Counted from the stretch's first letter, positions 25,597 through 37,246 are shown. The stretch is 64,000 nt of DNA from Paenibacillus pinistramenti (GCF_005869875.1 NZ_VAWG01000005.1:164532-228531), one strand, 5' to 3'. Translations and numbers: made by a program. Notes: a model not told the origin generated them from the sequence alone.

Positions 25597-25759
25597 GTAT
25601 TATCCTCTTAAGCTTTGCAGTGCTAAAATATTAAAACTAATAGGGATTCTTGATTGAATATTTATGCAAGTTACATTCTTGCTGGATGCCGTTAACCCTC
25701 TTTGATTCAAATAGATTTGGCTTTCTTGGATTGAAAGAAATAACGTACAGAAAGGTTGC

Positions 25760-28700
25760 ATGAGAATGAAACATACTGACATTCCCGCTAAACAGGGTCT
25801 GTACGATCCGACATTTGAAAAAGACGCCTGCGGCATGGGGTTTGTGGCCCATATTAAGGGGCGCCCATCCCACGATATCGTCAGCAAGGCGCTGACGATG
25901 CTGATCGCCATGGAGCACCGCGGCGGTCAAGGCAGTGAGCCGAACTCCGGCGACGGAGCAGGCATTTTGCTGCAGATTCCGCACCGTTTCTTCGCTGAAG
26001 AATGCGAAGCGCTGGGCTTCCATCTTCCTGAGCCGGGACAATACGGAGCAGGGATGATTTTTCTCCCTCATGATGAAGAAGTCCGCCTGAAGCAGGAGAA
26101 CCGCCTTGCCGAGATCGTGAAGGAAGAAGGTCAGGAGCTGCTCGGTTTCCGTACCGTGCCTACCCATGATGAAATGCTGGGCCAGACGGCCAAGGCTGCT
26201 AAACCGTTCGTGCGGCAGATTTTTATCAAGCGCAGTGAAGGTCTCAAGCAGGATATTGATTTTGAACGCAAGCTTTATGTCATCCGGCGCAGAGCGGAGC
26301 TGGACATCCGGTACGGAGGCGCAGAGCATGGCGACCAGTTCTACATGCCGAGCTTATCCTGCCGCAAAATCGTTTATAAAGGCATGCTGACAACGGAGCA
26401 GGTCGGCGAGTTCTACCTGGATCTTAAGGATGAGCGGCTGGAGTCGGCAATTGCGCTGGTTCACTCCCGCTTCAGCACCAACACCTTCCCGAGCTGGGAA
26501 CGTGCGCATCCATACCGCTTCATGATTCATAACGGGGAGATCAATACGCTGCGCGGCAATGTGAACTGGATGCGTGCCCGCCAATCCCTGTTCCAAAGCG
26601 ATGTGTTTGGCGATGACCTGGAGAAGGTGAAGCCTGTCATCAATCCGGACGGTTCTGATACCGGCATGTTTGATAACACGTTTGAGTTCCTGTACCTGTC
26701 CGGACGTCCGCTTCCGCACGTGGCAATGATGATGGTGCCTGAGCCATGGAACAATCACGAAAGCATGTCAGACGACAAGAAAGCTTTCTATGAATATCAC
26801 AGCACGCTGATGGAGCCTTGGGACGGACCTGCCGCCATGGGCTTCACCGACGGGATTCAGATTGGCGCGATCCTTGACCGGAACGGTCTGCGTCCTTCCC
26901 GTTACTATGTAACGAATGATGATTTGATCGTATTATCCTCCGAAGCAGGGGTTCTTGATATCCCGCCGGAAAATGTCCGCTTGAAGGACCGTCTGCGTCC
27001 TGGACGGATGCTGCTGGTGGATACGAAGGAAGGCCGGATCATCTCCGATGAGGAAGTGAAGAGCCAGATTGCGGCGGAGCGTCCGTACCGCGAATGGCTG
27101 GATGAGCACCTCATTACGCTGGAAGAGCTTCCGGAAGCACCGGCCCTGCCGGAGCCGAATCATGATAATGTGACCCAGCAGCAGCTTGCTTTCGGCTATA
27201 CGTTTGAAGAGCTGCGCAAGGTGCTGGAGCCAATGGCGCTGACGGGACAGGAAGCGATTGCTTCGATGGGATATGATGCTCCAATCGCCGTATTGTCTGA
27301 CCGTCCGCAGCGGTTGTTCAACTACTTTAAGCAGATGTTCGCCCAGGTGACGAACCCGCCGATCGACGCGATCCGCGAGGAGCTGGTTACCTCTACCTGG
27401 ACGACGGTTGGCCCTGAACGCAATCTGCTGAATCCGGAACCGGAAAGCTGCAGACAGATTCGTCTGGAGTCGCCGATTCTGTCCAATGAAGAGTTCGCGA
27501 AGCTTCGGCACGTCCACCGTCCTGGCTTCCGCGCCATGACCATTCCGATTTTATTCCCGGCTGCTGAAGGTGCAGAAGGGCTTCGCGAGGCCATTGCAAC
27601 ACTGTGCGAGGCTGCAGACCGGGTTATTGATAAAGGCCACAACGTTCTGATCCTGTCTGACAGAGGCGTAGATGCGGAGAACGCAGCGATTCCATCGCTG
27701 CTGGCCGTTTCAAGCCTGCATCACCACCTGATCAAACGGGAGACGCGTACGAAGGTTACCCTGCTGCTGGAATCCGGCGAACCGCGTGAGGTGCATCATT
27801 TTGCGCTGCTGCTCGGCTATGGCGTAAGTGCGGTCAATCCGTACCTGGCGTTTGAAACGCTCCGCGATATGATCAAGCAGGGCATGCTTACCGGCCTTTC
27901 GCTCGATAAAGCAATCAAGAATTATATTAAAGCCGCAACCAAAGGCGTTATCAAAACCTTGTCCAAGATGGGGATTTCGACGATCCAATCCTACCGCGGC
28001 GCGCAGATTTTTGAAGCGGTCGGCTTGAAGCAGGATTTCGTAGACCAATACTTCACCTGGACACCGTCGCGGATTGGCGGTATCGGGATTGAAGAAGTGG
28101 CGATGGAGAACCTGTCCATGCATTACCGCGCTTACACGGATCAAAGCGGACGCGATGAAGTGCTGGATACAGGCGGCGATTACCAATGGAGAGCTGACGG
28201 TGAAGAGCATCTCTTCACGCCGCAGACGGTACATCTTCTGCAGCAGGCGGTCCGCACGGGCGATTACCAGCTGTACAAGAAATTCGCCAAAGCGGTCGAA
28301 GGGGAGAACGAGCGTCATCTGACTCTGCGTTCCCTGCTGAAGCTGAAGCCGGTGGGTCCGAAAGTGCCGCTGGAAGAAGTAGAGTCGGCAGCCTCGATTA
28401 TGAAGCGTTTCAAGACGGGAGCCATGTCGTTCGGTTCCATCAGCAAGGAAGCGCACGAGACGATTGCGATCGGCATGAACCGCATCGGCGGCAAGAGCAA
28501 TACGGGTGAGGGCGGCGAGGATCCGGCGCGCTACATTCCGGACGCTAACGGCGATTCCCGCCGAAGCGCGATCAAGCAGATCGCTTCCGGCCGGTTCGGC
28601 GTAACTTCACATTACCTCGTGAACGCGGATGAAATTCAGATTAAGATGGCGCAGGGCGCGAAACCGGGTGAAGGCGGACAGCTGCCTGGCCGTAAGGTAT

Positions 28701-30361
28701 ACCCTTGGGTTGCCGAGGTGCGCGGCTCCACGCCGGGCGTGGGATTGATTTCACCGCCGCCGCATCATGACATCTATTCGATTGAGGATCTGGCCCAGCT
28801 GATCTACGATATGAAGAATGCCAATGCCAGAGCGCGTATTAACGTGAAGCTGGTATCGGAAGCCGGAGTCGGCACGATCGCGGCAGGCGTGGCCAAAGGC
28901 CGCGCAGACGTGATTCTGGTCAGCGGTTACGATGGCGGTACAGGTGCTTCTCCTCAGAGCTCCATTCGTCATGCAGGACTTCCGTGGGAGCTTGGGCTTG
29001 CCGAAACGCATCAGACGCTGATGATGAATAAGCTGCGTGACCGCGTTGTTCTGGAGACGGACGGCAAAATGCTTAACGGCCGCGATTTGGCTGTTGCTGC
29101 ACTGCTTGGAGCCGAGGAATACGGCTTCTCCACTGCACCGCTGATTGCGGTAGGCTGTATTATGATGCGTGTCTGTCATTTGGATACTTGTCCGGTTGGC
29201 GTAGCGACCCAAAATCCGGAGCTGCGCAAGAACTTTACCGGCGATCCGCAGCATGTCGTCAACTTCATGACCTTTGTTGCAGAGGATTTCCGGGAATGGA
29301 TGTCGGAGCTCGGATTCCGCAGCCTGAATGAAATGATCGGACGCACCGACTGCCTGGAAACCAATGAAGCGGTTGAGCATTGGAAGAAGAAAGGCGTCGA
29401 CCTGTCCGGTCTGCTCCATATGCCGGAAATTCCGGCAGACGCTGCCCGCTACTGCACGCGTCAGCAGAACCACGGCATTGAAGAAACGCTGGATTACAAA
29501 CAGCTGCTGAAGGCTGCCGCTCCGGCTCTGGAGCGCGGCGAAGCCGTAAGCGCCCGGTTCCCGATCACGAACGTGGACCGCGCAACCGGCACGCTGCTTG
29601 GCAGTGAAGTGACGCGCAAATACGGCGCTGCCGGCCTGCCTGAAGATACGATCAGCTTCCATTTCGAAGGATCGGCAGGACAGAGCTTCGGCGGGTTTGT
29701 ACCGCGCGGTATGACCCTTTCCGTTGAAGGGGATGCCAACGACTATACGGGTAAAGGATTGTCCGGCGGCAAGCTGATCGTCAAGCCGTCTCCGAAAGCA
29801 ACCTTTGCGCCGGAAGAGAATATCATCGCGGGCAACACCTCGTTCTATGGGGCAACTGGCGGTGAAGGCTACATCAACGGTATTGCCGGCGAACGTTTCG
29901 CCGTCCGGAACTCCGGTGCCAATATCGTTGTTGAAGGCGTAGGCGACCATGGCTGCGAATATATGACCGGCGGGCGGGTAGTCGTGCTGGGCGGAACCGG
30001 ACGCAACTTTGCGGCGGGCATGTCCGGCGGTATCGCTTACGTATATGATCCGGAAGGCACTTTTGTCAAACGCTGCAACCTGGAAATGGTGCTGCTGGAG
30101 CGGGTTGAGGACTCTGACGAGCAGGACCAGCTGCGGAAGCTGATCAGCCGCCATGTGCTCTACACAGACAGCAAGGCCGGCCGCCGGATTCTGGATTCCT
30201 GGTCTGAATCGCTTCCGTTATTTGTCCGCGTCATTCCTAAGGATTACAAACGGATGCTTGAGCAGATCCGCAAAGTTCAGGATAACGGCCTGCAGGGTGA
30301 AGAAGCGCTTCTGGCCGCATTTGAAGCCAACATGCGTGAAATGGCGAGAGCCGGAAACTAA
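25760..30361 (+). CDS. gltB: Glutamate synthase large subunit (GltB)
   Basis: A 1533-residue enzyme that makes two glutamates from glutamine and 2-oxoglutarate. After a 23-residue propeptide, Cys24 (KDACGMGF) would become the N-terminal nucleophile of the class II amidotransferase domain. The FMN-binding synthase domain follows ([19 protein letters not shown]), the Fe-S cluster segment [19 protein letters not shown], then the beta-helical C-terminal domain rich in Gly ([17 protein letters not shown]). Length is normal. The small subunit GltD is not adjacent; transcription ends at a terminator, so it must be encoded elsewhere. Confidence 0.97.
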   Translation: MRMKHTDIPAKQGLYDPTFEKDACGMGFVAHIKGRPSHDIVSKALTMLIAMEHRGGQGSEPNSGDGAGILLQIPHRFFAEECEALGFHLPEPGQYGAGMIFLPHDEEVRLKQENRLAEIVKEEGQELLGFRTVPTHDEMLGQTAKAAKPFVRQIFIKRSEGLKQDIDFERKLYVIRRRAELDIRYGGAEHGDQFYMPSLSCRKIVYKGMLTTEQVGEFYLDLKDERLESAIALVHSRFSTNTFPSWERAHPYRFMIHNGEINTLRGNVNWMRARQSLFQSDVFGDDLEKVKPVINPDGSDTGMFDNTFEFLYLSGRPLPHVAMMMVPEPWNNHESMSDDKKAFYEYHSTLMEPWDGPAAMGFTDGIQIGAILDRNGLRPSRYYVTNDDLIVLSSEAGVLDIPPENVRLKDRLRPGRMLLVDTKEGRIISDEEVKSQIAAERPYREWLDEHLITLEELPEAPALPEPNHDNVTQQQLAFGYTFEELRKVLEPMALTGQEAIASMGYDAPIAVLSDRPQRLFNYFKQMFAQVTNPPIDAIREELVTSTWTTVGPERNLLNPEPESCRQIRLESPILSNEEFAKLRHVHRPGFRAMTIPILFPAAEGAEGLREAIATLCEAADRVIDKGHNVLILSDRGVDAENAAIPSLLAVSSLHHHLIKRETRTKVTLLLESGEPREVHHFALLLGYGVSAVNPYLAFETLRDMIKQGMLTGLSLDKAIKNYIKAATKGVIKTLSKMGISTIQSYRGAQIFEAVGLKQDFVDQYFTWTPSRIGGIGIEEVAMENLSMHYRAYTDQSGRDEVLDTGGDYQWRADGEEHLFTPQTVHLLQQAVRTGDYQLYKKFAKAVEGENERHLTLRSLLKLKPVGPKVPLEEVESAASIMKRFKTGAMSFGSISKEAHETIAIGMNRIGGKSNTGEGGEDPARYIPDANGDSRRSAIKQIASGRFGVTSHYLVNADEIQIKMAQGAKPGEGGQLPGRKVYPWVAEVRGSTPGVGLISPPPHHDIYSIEDLAQLIYDMKNANARARINVKLVSEAGVGTIAAGVAKGRADVILVSGYDGGTGASPQSSIRHAGLPWELGLAETHQTLMMNKLRDRVVLETDGKMLNGRDLAVAALLGAEEYGFSTAPLIAVGCIMMRVCHLDTCPVGVATQNPELRKNFTGDPQHVVNFMTFVAEDFREWMSELGFRSLNEMIGRTDCLETNEAVEHWKKKGVDLSGLLHMPEIPADAARYCTRQQNHGIEETLDYKQLLKAAAPALERGEAVSARFPITNVDRATGTLLGSEVTRKYGAAGLPEDTISFHFEGSAGQSFGGFVPRGMTLSVEGDANDYTGKGLSGGKLIVKPSPKATFAPEENIIAGNTSFYGATGGEGYINGIAGERFAVRNSGANIVVEGVGDHGCEYMTGGRVVVLGGTGRNFAAGMSGGIAYVYDPEGTFVKRCNLEMVLLERVEDSDEQDQLRKLISRHVLYTDSKAGRRILDSWSESLPLFVRVIPKDYKRMLEQIRKVQDNGLQGEEALLAAFEANMREMARAGN

Positions 30362-30404
30362 CGATAATAAGATTGAAGCTATATCGACGATTGACGCTTA
30401 TATA

Positions 30405-30452
30405 GGAAGGACGGTTTAAGGCAATGCTGCCTTGAGCCGTCCTTTTCTTTTT
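30405..30452 (+). terminator. Terminator of gltB
   Basis: AAGGACGGTTTAAGGC pairs with GCCTTGAGCCGTCCTT (with G-T wobbles), followed by TTCTTTTTT. Confidence 0.87.
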
Positions 30453-30545
30453 TGGAGAGAGAGGAACTGCCGGATGTGATACAATTAAGGAAATTACTGC
30501 CTGAATTTAGCGGTAATGCAGTCATTAAGAGGAGGAGCGTGCCCC

Positions 30546-31460
30546 ATGACAAGCCAGGAGCCGGTTGTTCGGATGATTAACGTCACGAAGAAAATCGGCA
30601 GCAAAACCTTGATTGACAAGCTCAATCTGGAAATTCCGCCGGGCCGGGTATTTGGATTTCTCGGACCGAACGGTGCCGGCAAAACGACCACAATCCGCAT
30701 GATGGTAGGCCTGATGTCAATCAGCGAGGGAGATATTTACATAGGCCAGTCCAGCGTCAAAACCGATTTCGAGGGCGCAATGAGACAAATTGGCGCCATT
30801 GTTGAGAACCCGGAAATGTACAAGTTTCTGACCGGCTATCAGAATCTGCTGCACTACGCCCGGATGACCCCGGGCATCACCAGAGCCCGGATTGATGAAG
30901 CCGTTGCCCGGGTAGGCTTAACCAACCGGATTCATGAGAAGGTGAAGACGTATTCCCTCGGTATGCGCCAGCGGCTTGGCGTAGCCCAGGCCATTCTTCA
31001 CCGGCCGAAGCTGCTCGTGCTTGACGAGCCGACGAACGGTCTGGACCCGCAGGGCATCCGCGAGCTGCGCGATTATCTGCAGGAGCTGGCCCATCAGGAA
31101 GGGACCACCGTATTTGTCTCCAGCCACCTGCTGTCCGAGATGGAGCTGATGTGCGACACGGTTGCGGTAATCAAGCAGGGCAGGCTGGTTGACGTCAAAG
31201 ACCTGCGTGGAAGCGCAGAGGCAGGCAGACGGGAAACGGCCTTTGAAGTGGATAAGCCGCTGGAAGCAGCCGCCCTTGCAGGCAGCGGCACCATTGACGG
31301 ATCGAAGCTCATCGTTGCCGTAGACCGGGAGGAAACGGCCGACCTGAATGCCCGGCTTGCCGCAGGCGGAATCCGGGTGTACAGCATTACGGTGCTGACC
31401 CGTTCGCTGGAGGATCAATTCTTTGAAATGACAGGAAGAGGGGGCGGGCAAATTGGGTAA
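30546..31460 (+). CDS. ABC transporter ATP-binding protein (BcrA/CcmA type)
   Basis: A 304-residue ATPase with Walker A (GPNGAGKTTT), a Q-loop region, signature (YSLGMRQRLGVAQAI), Walker B (LLVLDEPTNGLD) and the switch His (FVSSHLLSEM). The C-terminal 80 residues form the accessory domain usual in antibiotic or lantibiotic exporter ATPases. Start 30546 is chosen because GGAGG lies 9 nt upstream. It overlaps the permease gene by 8 nt. The pair is a bacitracin-type or ABC-2 exporter whose substrate is unknown. Confidence 0.92.
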   Translation: MTSQEPVVRMINVTKKIGSKTLIDKLNLEIPPGRVFGFLGPNGAGKTTTIRMMVGLMSISEGDIYIGQSSVKTDFEGAMRQIGAIVENPEMYKFLTGYQNLLHYARMTPGITRARIDEAVARVGLTNRIHEKVKTYSLGMRQRLGVAQAILHRPKLLVLDEPTNGLDPQGIRELRDYLQELAHQEGTTVFVSSHLLSEMELMCDTVAVIKQGRLVDVKDLRGSAEAGRRETAFEVDKPLEAAALAGSGTIDGSKLIVAVDREETADLNARLAAGGIRVYSITVLTRSLEDQFFEMTGRGGGQIG

Positions 31461-32223
31461 TTTTCTGCTGCTTCTGCAGAACGAGAATATGAAGATTTAC
31501 CGGCGTATCCGTACCTGGGTTATGCTGGGACTCATTGTGGCGATACCGGCACTGTTTGCCGTATTGGTGAAAGTTAGCGTGACAGATGACCCTGGAGCTT
31601 GGGATATGTTTTCCAATATAACAATTATCTATATGCTGGTGTCTGTATTCGCCTCTGTGATCTTCGCCGACATTGTAGCTTCCGAGTTCGGATGGGGAAC
31701 CATCAAGCTTCTGCTGATCCGCCCCTGGAAGCGAAGCAAAATTCTGCTGTCCAAGCTGCTAGCAGGCATTCTGTTCTCTCTGATCTCGACGATTTTGTTC
31801 CTTGCCGTAGATTTCATCTTATCCTTTGCTTTATTCCACGGACGGTCCGTCAATGAGTATCCGGCGGATTACACGGCGTTCTCTTATGCCATGGAGCAGA
31901 TGCTGTATCAGTACGTGGACCTGCTTGTCATCTGTGTCATCGCGTTTATGCTGTCCACTCTTTTCCGCAGCAGCGGCATCTCGATCGGTTTGTCGATCTT
32001 TATCCTGTTTGCGCGCAACATTTTTCAGGCCCTGCTGAATCCCGAGCTGTATCCGTGGGCGAAATACGTCCTGTTCACCAATATGGATTTAAGCCAATAT
32101 ATGATGGGGGGCGGTCAGGCAGGGATGACGATGGGATTCTCCATCACCATGCTGGCCGTATATGTACTGGTCTTTCTGGCCATTTCCTGGGTCGTATTTA
32201 TGAAGAGAGATGTGGCGGCATAA
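31453..32223 (+). CDS. ABC-2 type transporter permease
   Basis: A 256-residue membrane protein with six predicted helices, starting at TTG 31453 inside the end of the ATPase gene. The first cytoplasmic segment (LLLQNENMKIYRRIRTWVM) and the loop EFGWGTIKLLLIRPWKRSKILLSK are typical of BcrB/ABC-2 permeases that partner with BcrA-type ATPases. It probably forms a homodimeric channel. No regulator or two-component system adjoins, so the exporter's trigger is not visible here. Confidence 0.9.
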   Translation: MGNFLLLLQNENMKIYRRIRTWVMLGLIVAIPALFAVLVKVSVTDDPGAWDMFSNITIIYMLVSVFASVIFADIVASEFGWGTIKLLLIRPWKRSKILLSKLLAGILFSLISTILFLAVDFILSFALFHGRSVNEYPADYTAFSYAMEQMLYQYVDLLVICVIAFMLSTLFRSSGISIGLSIFILFARNIFQALLNPELYPWAKYVLFTNMDLSQYMMGGGQAGMTMGFSITMLAVYVLVFLAISWVVFMKRDVAA

Positions 32224-32250
32224 CCCTTGATTGATTCGTGGGAAAAAAAG

Positions 32251-32295
32251 AAAGAAACCCGCAGCCTCCTTCCGGAGGCGCGGGTTTCTGCATGT
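32251..32295 (-). terminator. Terminator, mainly for the leftward response regulator operon
   Basis: AGAAACCCG pairs with CGGGTTTCT around an inner CCTCC/GGAGG hairpin. The minus strand carries a long T-rich run (TTTCTTTCTTTTTTT) after the stem. It may also terminate the rightward ABC genes. Confidence 0.82.
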
Positions 32296-32378
32296 TTATC
32301 GGCACTCAAGCCGATTAGAGCCGCATATGGTCGGCATCGTGCCGCACTAGAGCTGCATTCGGGCGGCGCCCGCCGTAC

Positions 32379-33557
32379 CTATTTCACGGTGCTTTCCTGC
32401 TGCATCCGGTATTCGGTCGGGGTCAGCCCGAATTTCTTGCGGAACACCTGGGTGAAATGCCGCATGTCCTGGTAGCCGATCTGCTCGGCGATTTCCGCCA
32501 GCCTGAAGCTGGGGTTCTGCAGAAGCTTCTTGGCATGCTCCAGTCTCAGTGAAATGACGTATTCCTTATAGCCCTGGCCGGTCTTCTGCTTAAAGAGCTG
32601 GCTGAAGTACACCGGATTCAGAAATACAACGGAGGCGACGCGCTCCAGGGAAAGGTCTTCGTTATAATGTTCATTGATGTAGTCCAAGGCGATGTCAATC
32701 GCTGTTTCGCCAGTTCCCTTGGCCGGTTCTGTCAGCTTCACCGGAGATGGCTTGCGCATGCCGCTGATCATCTGCGGAACGGACCGGATGTCATTGCTTT
32801 CGCCGGACACCCTAATTTGATAAGGAACCCGCAGATAATGGTTCATATGCTCTTTGAGCTGCTGCTGAAGCTGCTCCAGCTTGGCTGGACTGGCAGGCTT
32901 AAACAGTCCCAGCACGCTTTGCCGGTCATAGCTGACCACAAATCCGCCGCCGCAGCGGTCGATGAGTTCGGAGAGAACATTTTCCATTATAAAATGCTCC
33001 AGGTTAGCGTTTCGTTCGCCGGCATCCAGCTGGACAAGAATTAAATGAAAGCGGGGGTAATCCTCGATAAAGGGCTCGAGGCTGAGATTACCGGTGTCCA
33101 GTCCGGAGGCCAGACGCTGAAACACGCCTTCGCGAAGGTACTTGAGGTTGGACTTAAGCAGCTCTTCTTCCCGGAAGAGGGATTTCTCCTGGCGGATTTC
33201 CTCTTCAAGCTCGCCGATCAGCTCGGCTAACCGCTTCTTGCCAATCGGCTTGAGCAGATAGTCACGGGCCCCGAGCCGGACGGCTTCCTGAGCGTATGAG
33301 AACTCATTATGGGCAGAGATGACGACCCACTTTACGAAGGGGTAGCGGTGTTTGGACATCCGCATAAATTCCAGTCCGCTGATGCCCGGCATCAAAATGT
33401 CGGTCAGTACAAGGTCGAAGCGCTTGCTGCCCAGCAGCTCCGCCGCTTCTGCTGTTGTTTCGGCGACGTCGACAGCATGCTCCGGAAAGGCCTGCAGAAT
33501 GGTTCGTTTAATGCCTTCCCGGATCGCACGTTCATCATCTGCAATCAGTATATTCAC
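32379..33557 (-). CDS. AraC-family response regulator (YesN-like)
   Basis: A 392-residue regulator with an N-terminal receiver domain (phospho-acceptor Asp in DLVLTDILMPGISGLEF), a middle helical linker and a C-terminal pair of AraC helix-turn-helix motifs (LERVASVVFLNPVYFSQLFKQ and LAEIAEQIGYQDMRHFTQVF). It overlaps the sensor kinase gene by 4 nt and closes a sugar-uptake locus. It probably activates the substrate-binding protein and permease genes upstream when its sugar is present. Confidence 0.94.
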   Translation of the reverse strand: MNILIADDERAIREGIKRTILQAFPEHAVDVAETTAEAAELLGSKRFDLVLTDILMPGISGLEFMRMSKHRYPFVKWVVISAHNEFSYAQEAVRLGARDYLLKPIGKKRLAELIGELEEEIRQEKSLFREEELLKSNLKYLREGVFQRLASGLDTGNLSLEPFIEDYPRFHLILVQLDAGERNANLEHFIMENVLSELIDRCGGGFVVSYDRQSVLGLFKPASPAKLEQLQQQLKEHMNHYLRVPYQIRVSGESNDIRSVPQMISGMRKPSPVKLTEPAKGTGETAIDIALDYINEHYNEDLSLERVASVVFLNPVYFSQLFKQKTGQGYKEYVISLRLEHAKKLLQNPSFRLAEIAEQIGYQDMRHFTQVFRKKFGLTPTEYRMQQESTVK

Positions 33558-35323
33558 GAGCTAGTTCCTCCTTCTTCAGGCTGCGGCAGCCGGATGATGA
33601 CCGTGGTTCCCAAGCCTGGGATGCTTTGGATGTGCAAGCCGCCGTCGGCTCCAAACATATTTTTCAGCCTGCGGTGCAGGTTAATCAGGCCAATGCCGCC
33701 TTTGGTCCCGCTCTCCGCCTCCTGCTGGCCGTTCAAGGAACGGGAGAGACGTTCAAGCGTCGATGGCTCCATGCCTTTTCCATTATCCTGGATAATAATT
33801 TCAAAGGTGCGCTCCTGCTCGCGTGTATAAACAATCAGCAGGCCGGGGCGGTCGAGCGCCTCGAGCCCGTATTTAACAGCGTTTTCAATAACGGGTTGAA
33901 GCGTCATTTTGGGCAGCCGGATCTCCAGCAGCCGTTCTTCGATCTGAACCTCCACCTGAAGCCGGCCTTCCAGGCGCATCTTGATAATATTCAGATAATG
34001 CTGGATCTGCTCCAGCTCCTCGCGCAGCGTTACTTTGGCCTCTGCTTCCCAGTGGCTGCTGTAGCGGAACATATGGGACAAAGAGAGAACGACTTCTCCC
34101 AGGTCGTCTTCTTCCTTCTCATCCAGCATCCAATAAATCATATCCAGCGTATTATATAAAAAGTGCGGGTTCACCTGGGACTGAAGGGCCTGCAGCTCGG
34201 CATTTTTCTCACTGACGGAAGAAAGCTTGACCCGTTCGATTAATTCCTCGATCCGGTGAACCATCCGGTTAAAGGAAGCCACCAGAATATTGATCTCCAT
34301 ATAAGAAGTGACGTTCACTTCCCCGCGGAAGTTCCCGATCTCCACCTGCTTCATTTCGCGGATCAGCCGGATGATCGGCTGGGAGATGGTCCTTGATACC
34401 ATAGAGGCAATCAGGGCGGATACGATAATCAAGATTGAGATGACAATCAGCAGATAACGCTGCATCTGGACCATTTCGACATTCAAATCCCGGTTCGGGG
34501 TTACGCTGGCCACATACCATTCCGATAAGGGAAGTCTGGAGGCGACGGTCAAATTCTGCTTATCCTGCCGCACAGCGACATCCTGGGAATCGGCCAGGCC
34601 GGACAGCTTTGGTGCTGGATTACCTGACGTATCGGTTGAGAAAATAACACGGTCATCCTGGGAAATCAGGTAGACCTGACTATGCTCGCTTAATTTCAGA
34701 TTGTCCAAAGCGGACAGAATTGCCTGGGGATCGGTCTCGTAAAGGACGACGCCGATCGGCTTGTGTTCATCCAGATTATAAATCTGCCTCCCGAAAGCGA
34801 AGACTGGGCGGCTCTCATTCTGGTCAATCAGGGAGTGGGGGAATACGCCGAGCAGCATAAGCCTCCCGGAGGACTGCATCAGCTGCTGGTACCAATCCTG
34901 GGACTGGTAATCCGGATCCACAATATTGAAGTAGTTGCCGTAATTATAGATGTTGCCTTTGTTGGTAAGGACATGGATGCCGATCAGATCATCACGGGAA
35001 TAGAATACCGCGCCGATGATGTTGGTGATCGACCGTTCATTAATGTACTGAATTGCCGGTTCATCCGTCGTTTCACTCAGCACCCGGACCAGGTCGAAGT
35101 TGTTGCTGAGCGTCTTGGACAAGCTGTCATAGCCTTTATACAGCAGGTCGAACAGCCCGACGGTCTGGGAAACGTTCTTCGTGGATAAATCGCTGATCTT
35201 CTGATGAACCTGTGAGGTTGTCCTGTTGTAGTAGAGCAGGCTGACAATCAAGAGAAGGCCTGACATACAAAATAAAAACAGCAGAAACAACCGATGGTGT
35301 ATGGAATGAATGCCTCTCCTCAA
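33554..35323 (-). CDS. Sensor histidine kinase (YesM-like)
   Basis: A 589-residue kinase. The TTG at 35323 is chosen because GGGAGG lies 9 nt upstream. Two helices (about 12-32 and 270-292) flank a dCache-like extracellular domain; then come HAMP (SQPIIRLIREMKQVEIGNF), the HPK7-type His box (LQSQVNPHFLYNTLDMIYWML) and the ATP domain (IIQDNGKGM, GGIGLINLHRRL). It senses carbohydrate or its binding protein outside the cell and phosphorylates the overlapping response regulator. Confidence 0.94.
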   Translation of the reverse strand: MRRGIHSIHHRLFLLFLFCMSGLLLIVSLLYYNRTTSQVHQKISDLSTKNVSQTVGLFDLLYKGYDSLSKTLSNNFDLVRVLSETTDEPAIQYINERSITNIIGAVFYSRDDLIGIHVLTNKGNIYNYGNYFNIVDPDYQSQDWYQQLMQSSGRLMLLGVFPHSLIDQNESRPVFAFGRQIYNLDEHKPIGVVLYETDPQAILSALDNLKLSEHSQVYLISQDDRVIFSTDTSGNPAPKLSGLADSQDVAVRQDKQNLTVASRLPLSEWYVASVTPNRDLNVEMVQMQRYLLIVISILIIVSALIASMVSRTISQPIIRLIREMKQVEIGNFRGEVNVTSYMEINILVASFNRMVHRIEELIERVKLSSVSEKNAELQALQSQVNPHFLYNTLDMIYWMLDEKEEDDLGEVVLSLSHMFRYSSHWEAEAKVTLREELEQIQHYLNIIKMRLEGRLQVEVQIEERLLEIRLPKMTLQPVIENAVKYGLEALDRPGLLIVYTREQERTFEIIIQDNGKGMEPSTLERLSRSLNGQQEAESGTKGGIGLINLHRRLKNMFGADGGLHIQSIPGLGTTVIIRLPQPEEGGTSS

Positions 35324-35406
35324 GGAATTAATCCTCCCGTCATGGTGTTCTGCTGTTCTATTATAAAGCGGATGAGTGGAAAAACAAACCACTTTGTCAA
35401 TTTCGC

Positions 35407-36246
35407 CTAGCCTTTAACCGCACCAGCGACCATCCCTTTGGTAATGCGCTCGGACAAGATGAAATAGATGATGATAACCGGCAGTGCGCCCATAATCAGG
35501 AAGGCGCCGATATCGCCGTAATTGACTGAATATTGGCTGACGAATGAGTATACGCCAAATGGGAGTGTTTTCCATTTCTCGGAAGAAATAAAGGTGGCAG
35601 CCATAATATATTCGTTCCAGATGTTGATGAAAGTAAGGATACAGACCGTCATCATCGGCGGAGCCGAAACCGGAAGAATAATGCTGCGGAAAATCCGGTA
35701 AATGCTTGCGCCGTCCACGAAAGCGGACTCTTCAATTTCTCCCGGAATGCTTCTCATGAAGCCGGACAGAATGAAGATCGCGATCGGCAGCTGGAAGGCG
35801 ATATAAGGCAGAATCAGGGAGAGCGGCGAATCCAGGACATGGAAGGAGCCGGTCTTGAGATTTTTAAAGATCAGCATCAAGGGCAGCAGTGTTGCCTGCA
35901 TTGGAATCATCATGCCCATCAAGAAGACCAGCATGACCACATTGCCGTATCTCCAGCGGAAGCGGGAGACTGCGTAAGCGACCATGGAGGCCAGCAGAAT
36001 CACGAAGATCATGGTCACTGCAGTCACTAATACGCTGTTGCTGAGGTACCGCACATAATGCCCGTTCTCATAGGCCTCTTTGTAGTTGGCCCACTGAAAA
36101 TGCTTAGGCAGGGAGAAGAAGCTTCCGCTCAAAATTTCTTCGTTCGTCTTCAGGGAATACAGAAACAGCCACAGCAGCGGGTACAATTGGGTAATGACCG
36201 GAATCGCGAACAGAAGATACACGAGTCCTTTTTTTGCATATTTCAT
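35407..36246 (-). CDS. Carbohydrate ABC transporter permease (MalG type)
   Basis: A 279-residue permease with six helices and the EAA motif (IEESAFVDGASIYRIFRSIILPVSAP). It pairs with the MalF-type permease just upstream (17-nt gap). No ATPase is encoded in the locus; Firmicute importers of this kind usually share a common MsmX-type ATPase. Confidence 0.94.
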   Translation of the reverse strand: MKYAKKGLVYLLFAIPVITQLYPLLWLFLYSLKTNEEILSGSFFSLPKHFQWANYKEAYENGHYVRYLSNSVLVTAVTMIFVILLASMVAYAVSRFRWRYGNVVMLVFLMGMMIPMQATLLPLMLIFKNLKTGSFHVLDSPLSLILPYIAFQLPIAIFILSGFMRSIPGEIEESAFVDGASIYRIFRSIILPVSAPPMMTVCILTFINIWNEYIMAATFISSEKWKTLPFGVYSFVSQYSVNYGDIGAFLIMGALPVIIIYFILSERITKGMVAGAVKG

Positions 36247-36263
36247 ATCGTGTTCTCCTCTCC

Positions 36264-37157
36264 TTATCCTACTTTTTTCTCTACGCGGCCAAAAATAAAG
36301 TTAATGAAGAAGGTGCAGATCAGGCAAACGAGAACGAGGAAGGTTGCGATTGCACTGCCGTAACCATATTTCAGGGACAGGAAAGAGTTGTTGTACATCA
36401 GTGTCGAAATCACGTCCGTAGCATGCGCAGGCCCGCCGCCTGTGACAACCATAACCATATCGAAGGACTGAAGGGAGCCGATAAACGCAAGCACGATCGA
36501 AATTTTCAGGATAGGTACAATCAGCGGCAAAGTAATGTAACGGTCTGCTTTAAAGCCTTCTGCGCCGTCGATTCTGGCCGCCTCGTAAACTTCCTCCGGC
36601 AGGTTCTGAACGCCAGTGAACTGGATCAGAAGGTGATAACCGAAATACTGCCAGAGCGAAATGATATAGACGAAGTACATGGCGATTTTGGGTTCGGTCA
36701 GCCAGCCGTGCTGCCAGCTGTCGAGGCCGAGGGAGATGAGAATGCCGTTCAGCATGCCGCCCATCGAGGCGGGGTTATAGATCGTTTTCCAGAGCTGGCC
36801 GATGATAACGACCGACAGAATAACCGGAACGAAATAAATGGAGACGAGCGTATTGGCTCTTCTCTTGATGAAACGGTTAAGCAGGATTGCCATAAACAGA
36901 CACAAAGGAATTTCCAGCATGGACGCTACCGCGTACAGCAGGGTCCGCCGAACGGACGGCCAAAATACGGGATCGTGGAAGAACATCGTTTTGAAGTTGT
37001 CAAAACCTATAAATTTAGCTGTAGTAATACCGTCCCAGTTCAGAAGGCCGGTATAGAAGGATACGAGAATAGGCACAAACACGAGGACGACGTACAGAAG
37101 CAAGCATGGAAGCACAAACACGGCAATTGTACGGGCCGGGACTTTCAATACATTCAT
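36264..37157 (-). CDS. Carbohydrate ABC transporter permease (MalF type)
   Basis: A 297-residue permease with six helices and the EAA loop (EVYEAARIDGAEGFKADRYITLPLIVP). Typical N-terminal FVLPCLLLYVVLVFVPILVSF signal-anchor helix. It lies between the substrate-binding lipoprotein and the MalG-type permease in a leftward operon, and forms the heterodimeric sugar channel with the latter. Confidence 0.94.
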   Translation of the reverse strand: MNVLKVPARTIAVFVLPCLLLYVVLVFVPILVSFYTGLLNWDGITTAKFIGFDNFKTMFFHDPVFWPSVRRTLLYAVASMLEIPLCLFMAILLNRFIKRRANTLVSIYFVPVILSVVIIGQLWKTIYNPASMGGMLNGILISLGLDSWQHGWLTEPKIAMYFVYIISLWQYFGYHLLIQFTGVQNLPEEVYEAARIDGAEGFKADRYITLPLIVPILKISIVLAFIGSLQSFDMVMVVTGGGPAHATDVISTLMYNNSFLSLKYGYGSAIATFLVLVCLICTFFINFIFGRVEKKVG

Positions 37158-37246
37158 GGTTTCTCAGCCTCCCTTTATATATTTATTGGAAAAAGCAGGA
37201 TGCGAAGGAGCTTTATCGGCTTCTTCGCATCCCTTCGTAAGCCGTC

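Noticed and set aside
28751..30154. 467-codon minus-strand frame inside gltB
   Set aside because: It lies wholly within a conserved enzyme gene, has no translation signal and reads as low-information sequence.
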